Positions 58,300-64,000 of a DNA stretch of 64,000 bases are shown here, piece after piece. The stretch is from NCBI GenBank assembly GCA_000827265.1, contig KN834766.1:305061-369060 (forward strand). Reading direction: 5' to 3'. Position numbers and translations under genes: made by a program. This stretch comes from Collybiopsis luxurians FD-317 M1. Its lineage: Eukaryota > Basidiomycota > Agaricomycetes > Agaricales > Omphalotaceae. The notes below the pieces were generated by a model, which ran no database searches, was not told the origin of the DNA, and saw nothing but the letters and a program-made list of their open reading frames with translations. Numbering within the stretch: position 1 is the first letter of the stretch; each line of letters opens with the position of its first letter.

Positions 58300-59410
58300 C
58301 TTGAAAAAAAAATTTAAAGCTAAAATCAAAACTATTCTCCTCATGGCATACCTTTCCAATATCATTGACTCTGCTGCTGGAACTCCTGATGCCAAAGAGA
58401 GGAATGTGGCCAGCACAATATTCCACATACTCAGCAATGGCAACCTAATGAGACTTTGTTGCATTTCTTCCTCATTCCGCCTGTTGGTCAATGAGTATAT
58501 CTCTGAATGGCTTGACATAGATGCTTGTTTGGCCAGATATCTGGGCAGCGAAACCCAGGCTCATAGATTCTGCAGGCAACAACATATTCTTGGAGCTGTA
58601 ATATCTGGCTATTGGTCATACTGCTTCCTACTCAGAGCAGCTCTCCTGATACCAACATTGGTTCTGTTGGATGTTTTCATCGATCACAACTCGGTTCTGG
58701 ATTTTGTGAACTTTCTTTGTTGGATCAGTTTCCAGTACTGTACAGTGTTGATACAGCGCTACCTGAATGACCTAGAGTGCTTTTGAATGGCCTACCAGGG
58801 TAATCAAGAGTTTGCTCATGGCTCAATGGAAGGCACAGTTCTCTATCGCTTCATGAATGGAAGTGTTCTAGTTCATGTATTCACTGCTACGCACAGTATT
58901 GTCAATGCTGTCTTCGAGCAAAACTTGAGTAAGTGCACTTTCCATTGAAAGCTTGCAGATGTCTTACTAAACAGTTCTATAGCCCTAGTATGTCACCTAA
59001 TTTCAGCAACCGATGCTTGGTCAATGTTCCCTGCCTCAACTTTTGACAATGAAGGGCCCAGTGTGAACATCACAAGCAAGACTTTCTCCTTCATAACCAG
59101 AGGATGCCGTGGCAGGCTCACGCTCAATATCTCACACCTAGAATACCCCCTAGGTAGAGAATTTGTGCCAGGACCTCATCAGTTTGGAGATAGTGCTATG
59201 TGGCAGGTCCGTTTGAAACCATTCAACCCTGAAATTGACTTATTGGACTCATTGCTTAAACTCCATGGATGGTCTGTGGTCCATTTTGCTTCACGCATCC
59301 AGGTAATATATTGCCTCACAGATTGCAGTTTTCTCTATCAAGTGCATAGTATGCTGCAGTTTGTAGACATCATAGTAGAAAGCTACGAGCAAACCACAGA
59401 GCAGTAAGTG
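58300..59410 (+). pseudogene. Decayed hypothetical protein, possibly F-box-neighbour type
   Basis: A frame from about 58340 reads MAYLSNIIDSAAGTPDAKER and FHILSNGNLMRLCCISSSFR, which resembles the loose F-box-like start of mushroom orphan proteins. It goes on to LGAVISGYWSYCFLLRAAL, then frame breaks. 58790-58930 (FMNGSVLVHVFTATHSIVNAV) and 59024-59407 (TDAWSMFPASTF, then FSFITRGCRGRL) continue it. I recall large mushroom families with an ISGS-type block of this layout, but have no name for them. Frame breaks and one stop before 59.0 kb suggest a pseudogene. Not clearly a mobile element. Confidence 0.35.
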
Positions 59411-60500
59411 ACCATATCTTGTTGGGCCTAGTATACCTGAATTAAATGGTTCATTTAGGCATGAAGACAATTGGGTCATGTACTTGGTCATGGCCTGTTA
59501 CAGAATGAACTAAACCATTCTGGCAGAAATGTGTGATGGCATCTCTGATCAAGTTCCCATTTGGCAGAGAACACCTCATACAATGTGGTGAAGACATGCA
59601 TGTTGGATACTAATCTGGAGCTTGATTTGACCATCCTTTAATAATATCTTCAATTTTCTTGATAAAATGTTGATATTTAGGTACATAATATTAGGGTGTG
59701 GAGGTATTGAGTTGCCTAAGCCATAAGAGACCTGCAAAGTAACTGGTCTTATTCCCCATCTTCCCCTTTCAGTTTGTCAACTTGATAACAGCCTGTCAAA
59801 CTATGCCAAAGGCTCCAAAAAAGAACAGCCATCACCCCCCCTCCCCCCTATAAAAAAAGGAAAAAAAAAGGTCAGAGTCATCCCAACAACTATAGAAAAA
59901 CTCACAACAGGGCCAAAGGTGCAGATGCAACAATGCGTTCTCCCCAATCCCATTAGGTGAGGAGATCTAAATGACTCCTTACAAAATGTCACATATATTG
60001 TAAGTATTTTATGAGTTCTATGTAAGTCACTGCTGACAGTCCTCACTAAAAGACAAGGGAAAGACTATGATTGACCCTGACAAGATAAATGTTGAGATCT
60101 GAACCAACTGTATTCTTACATGGAGCAGGTAGGAGTGGACACTACATCTTAGGTCTACATGGGGTCATAATGGTGAGCAGGAAGATTTTAATATCTGATT
60201 TACCTATTACTTTGCATGTCATCTACTGTATCAATTTTCTATTGAGGTTGTCCAAACTCTTGGTCATTGGACTGTGAAGTCAGAAGACCAGGTTATGGGG
60301 TATTAAGTCAATTCTCTTATGGTACCAATGGCTGACTCTTGAATAGCGTAAGTATTCAGATATGCAAGGTGTACAAAAAGTGTCCTCTAGTGCAAAATTA
60401 TTTCAAAGCCCTTATTTCCCACTGCAGATAAATTCTTCATGTGAGGTATGTGTTCTCCTCCTGGGATTGATTCACGCTTGACTTAACTTTCCCCTCAACA
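59411..60500. other. CpG-poor spacer
   Basis: Contains an A-rich run near 59850-59870 and no supported frame. Nothing recognised. Confidence 0.35.
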
Positions 60501-63500
60501 AGCTCTGAAGGCTGCAAATATGGAACAAGAAATTGCTCAACTGGAAGAAGAGATCCAGACTCAAACCAGTAAATTGGCTACAGCCAGACCCAACAATGTG
60601 AAGCAAATTCAGCAGAGCATAACCACTCGCAGAGAGAAATTAGAATGACTGAAAGCAACCCCTTTGATTCAAATCAATACTACCATTGACAGTATGAACA
60701 ACCAATGAGGTCAGTATGACTGTCTGCAGATAGAATTCCTTTGACAATGACACACTCAAGACCTCAATAATCCTGCATCTTCAAACATAATCAGAGACTC
60801 TTCGCCCTTAACCAGTGTAGACAGTGAGTTGTTCCTACTGTTACTCTCCACCATGACTTATGTAGAGTAGCAGACACCCAGGAGATGAACAAGGGTAAAT
60901 CTACTGAAACTAGGTCTGCAAGCCAGAGTCTGAGCTATCAGGGTTCATCCAAATTCATCAAAATAAATGAATACATTGTATACTGATTAGAGTCCCAGCA
61001 GAACAATGCCCTTCTGAGGATCGAGCCATACCTGAAACTGCAAAAAATCAAATTGAAGCTGATTTATTCTTGCTGGACTCAAATGCTATCATTTTTTCAA
61101 GTCACCAATCTTCCCATTCACATAGCAGGCCAGAAAGGATGGCTCTAGGGCTGAATGACAATGTACTTCCTGGAACTCCTGGAACAAGTTCCAGTACTTC
61201 CCTTGTTGACCTAGGGGAACATGTGGGCAAAATCCTTGACAATGCAATGGGCAGGCACAAAGCTGGTAAGTTTGATTCTGCTAAGATGACTTTTGTTCAC
61301 ACACTCTTCTCCAGCTTCTACCTCACTCGCAACATCCCCCACCTGTTCTAATGGCTACCTAGGAAGTGATCTCTCAGATGGAGCAAGAGCTCTGATGATA
61401 GGTTGGCAGTATTCCAGTTCTTGGTGCAAACACAGCTCAGTTCCTTCCATCACAGATATTGAGCCCAAGCATTCTGTTTTTAGTGAACCTCAAGTGCCTA
61501 GCCTAAAGGTGACAAATCCCTACTCAAACAATCCTGTTCCCACTCCTGACATATTGCACAAAACTGTGCACCCCACTATTCCCTACTCTGAGTCTGTAGG
61601 TTCAAGTTCTAGTTCTGTCCCTGAGCACATTAAAGTACACCCTCCAAATGTTCACCCTGAGTATCTCCTTGGGGATGGGCAAGATGGAGACCTGACTCTG
61701 TCTAAGGCCTCTTCAGTCTAAAATTACTCTCTTAGCACCCCAGTGCTCACCTTTTCTGGTCCTAGCACTGCGCCTGATGGCATTGAAGTGGAGTCTATTA
61801 AAACTCACCCTGGCCCCAGTTATCTTCATAGAATGGGAGATGCACCTTTAGGACAAGGAGATCTAATCCTGCCTCTGACTTCAAATTTCCATCCTGCTCA
61901 CAATGCCGCCCTAGAAATCTTGGAATCCCTTGAACTAAAATCTTCAGATCACTCTCTCACCCATGGTACTGAAGTTGAAGATACTCCAAGGATGACTACA
62001 AATGAAGTTTTTGAAGTGGCCGGCTCTGCTGGTAGCTCTGCCCCAGATACACCAATTCCATCTGTTGGTATCAATCCTAATTCCTTTCATTCACATACAG
62101 ATGCTGGACCTAGTGCTGGCCTTCTGGCAGAGGGATCTCCAAATGAAATCCTCAATTTGAATCATATGGGTAGCCTTATTGCAACACATCAACAAGCATC
62201 TCCTCTCCCTGAATACGAGAAGGTCTTCCAGTTTCCATGTTGCTACCCATTCCAGGAGTACATCCATCAAGTGCTACCTTGGGCTGTGTCAGAGAATCTG
62301 GTGCCCATTCCCAAAATCTTTCCCTTCCACTTGTAGAACATTTTACATCAACTTCTCAAAAATTTGGCCATGAGTCAAACAATTCCCTCCAAGCCTTACA
62401 GTCCCTGCCATCTTCCTCTCTTTCCTCTGGCTCCATCTCTTCAGCCAAACTGCGAGAACTTTTCCAGACAGTGTCTGAGATGGGTTTATCTCTGTTCGAC
62501 TTCAATGGAAACCACATTCACCTAGAGCAAGATCTGGACATGGATACACTAGACCATGCTGCTTCCATTGTACCCAAAGGCACCATCCAGTCATCCTTGA
62601 AGGAAGAACTGAATGCATTCTCCTTACAGCAGGAGTCTGCATTAAGCCAGCCATTCATACAAGGGAAATAAAAGTGAGGTACAATTCTTAATAATGATAT
62701 TAGGGATAACAGCATGACCCATACATCTACAGAACCAACTCAATGTGAGGAAGCCATCAACATAGAGAAGTTGGAGGAGAAGGGTCTTGAAAGTGGGGAC
62801 AATGATGATAAAATTAACTTCAACATCTGAAGAAAGAAGCTGGTCAATAAGAAGAGAAAGGAGAATGAAAATGAGTGTAGGTTCTTTTGTTTTGAACTGT
62901 TAGGACTGCCAATAAGACATACCAATTATAGATGAACGATGTGCAAGACTAGCCAGAGATGAAGATACAAACAGTAAGTAAAATTATTATTATTAGCTGT
63001 CTTTTCTTACTCTTTGGATGCCACAGAGCAAGCCCAAGAGGAAATCAAGGCATGTTTGATGACTGGTGACAAAATCTCAAAGGATATCAAATATTTACTA
63101 CGCAGTGTTGATTTCTTCATTCCGGAGTGCGCAAGTATCTGCTGGGAACTGTCTCTAGAAATTCTTACCACTGTGAATGGCAATATTCAATGCCTTCAGC
63201 ATGCAAATACCCAAAATACTGATCAAAATGATTGGTCAGGCACACAAAGACCATGGACAGTCACTGGAGTACCTTATCTTCCCAAAAAATCTGGAGAGCA
63301 GTTGGAGGAAGGGGCTCTTCATTGTGGATGCCATTGGGAGAGGGCAGTATTTGAATTTTTTTTGTTCAAGACTGGGAAGATCACATCTAGAACCAGACAG
63401 CATGAGGATGGGTGGACCAGTGAGGGCTGGAAAACCCAATATTTAAATCCTCATTTGTGTGAGTTGGTTTTGGGACAAGTACAAGAGTTGACGACATGGT

Positions 63501-63725
63501 GTTTGGATGATATTTGGACAAGACAGAAGAACAAAAAGGGACTGTACCTTGTTGACCATCTGGAGAGTCTCCAACTTGAGGTTCTGATTAACTGGCTTCA
63601 AGAATGACTTGCAGTGGTTAGAACAAAGGAGGAGCAGGAAGCGAAAGCTAACAAAGATGTGGAGGTATGGATGAAACATGTTCAGGAGATAATTGAGGCA
63701 CATAAGGCTAGGAAATTCTAACAGG
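60500..63725 (+). pseudogene. Long broken gene: coiled coil, Ser/Pro-rich middle, helical C-terminus
   Basis: In order: a coiled-coil stretch (60508-60645, MEQEIAQLEEEIQTQ) ended by TGA, where a CGA arginine codon would fit; a Ser/Thr/Pro-rich middle over 61070-62660 in changing frames (SVGSSSSSVPEHIKVHP; LRELFQTVSEMGLSLFDFNG); and a C-terminal part at 63014-63718 (KISKDIKYLLRSVDFFIPEC; LCELVLGQVQELTTWCLDDI) with one TGA near 63605. All are on the plus strand, so they probably come from one gene. I know no family. A mobile-element cargo or structural protein is possible. Confidence 0.4.
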
Positions 63726-64000
63726 ACATGGGGCTCCAGCTAGCAGCATAATAGACCACCATATATTTTCAATTGTATTGATATCACCTAGCCATATCTT
63801 CAGTAGAGCTTTGGTTGAACATTGAACTTCAGCATCTTTGGTTTATTTAGATTTATTTGTATTCTTAAGTGCGGGATGGGCACCTTTACCATTAAAAACT
63901 TCTTGACAGCTACTCAGACAACCTGGCTGTCATTTGTAGCTCAAATTCTGGTATCATTTCTGTGCAGTTCAAGCCGCTGTGGACTCTTTTGTGCAACTCA
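63726..64000. other. Window end, no gene seen
   Basis: AT-rich sequence after the broken gene. Nothing recognised before the window ends. Confidence 0.4.

Noticed and set aside
1..64000. tRNA and rRNA genes
   Set aside because: I scanned for T-loop type motifs and conserved rRNA blocks and saw none convincing; a tRNA search program would settle this.

Overview
The window looks like nuclear DNA of a mushroom-forming basidiomycete (Agaricomycete type). Genes are cut by many short GT-AG introns of about 44-80 nt. The gene content fits too: AA9 lytic polysaccharide monooxygenases with CBM1, F-box proteins, fungal 7TM proteins, small cysteine-rich secreted proteins and a Kre9/Knh1-type protein. 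So do the mobile elements: Helitron, KDZ-associated proteins, a tyrosine-recombinase retroelement and TA-flanked MITEs. All exon structures below were assembled by eye from splice signals, reading phase and paralogue comparison.

Region 1 (1-10.7 kb) is a tandem duplication of about 3.5 kb. Each copy holds two minus-strand genes for acireductone-dioxygenase-like (ARD-like) cupins, A and B, and a plus-strand AA9 gene. The AA9 gene of copy 1 is an internally deleted pseudogene. The one in copy 2 is intact and faces a third, convergent AA9-CBM1 gene. The four cupin genes share one five-exon plan with identical exon lengths, yet seem to have lost every metal ligand of true ARD.

Region 2 (11.5-17.7 kb) is normal gene space: a 196-aa orphan, a 674-aa F-box protein followed by the relic of a small secreted protein gene, and a 12-exon GPCR-like receptor.

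Region 3 (18.1-29.4 kb) is rich in mobile elements and poor in CpG. It has two TA-flanked MITEs, a decayed Helitron Rep-helicase, a still-open four-exon OB-fold-like gene just downstream, a MITE carrying telomere-like repeats, and a CACTG-type MITE.

Region 4 (29.4-40.5 kb) starts with a 3-kb dispersed copy of the F-box segment, now a pseudogene whose CpG decay is heaviest on the Helitron side. Two intact small secreted protein genes of the relic family follow, then a possible dimeric alpha/beta-barrel protein, a coiled-coil orphan and a Kre9/Knh1-like secreted protein.

Region 5 (41.5-64 kb) has a multi-TM protein gene whose 5' end runs into an inverted piece of a tyrosine-recombinase retroelement. 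The rest of that element, a satellite of about two dozen hairpin-forming 75-bp units, a KDZ-associated protein gene and long CpG-poor stretches of broken, unrecognised reading frames follow.

Taken together, a compact region for plant cell-wall attack and secretion lies between two mobile-element islands. Local duplication and CpG mutation have made several pseudogenes.
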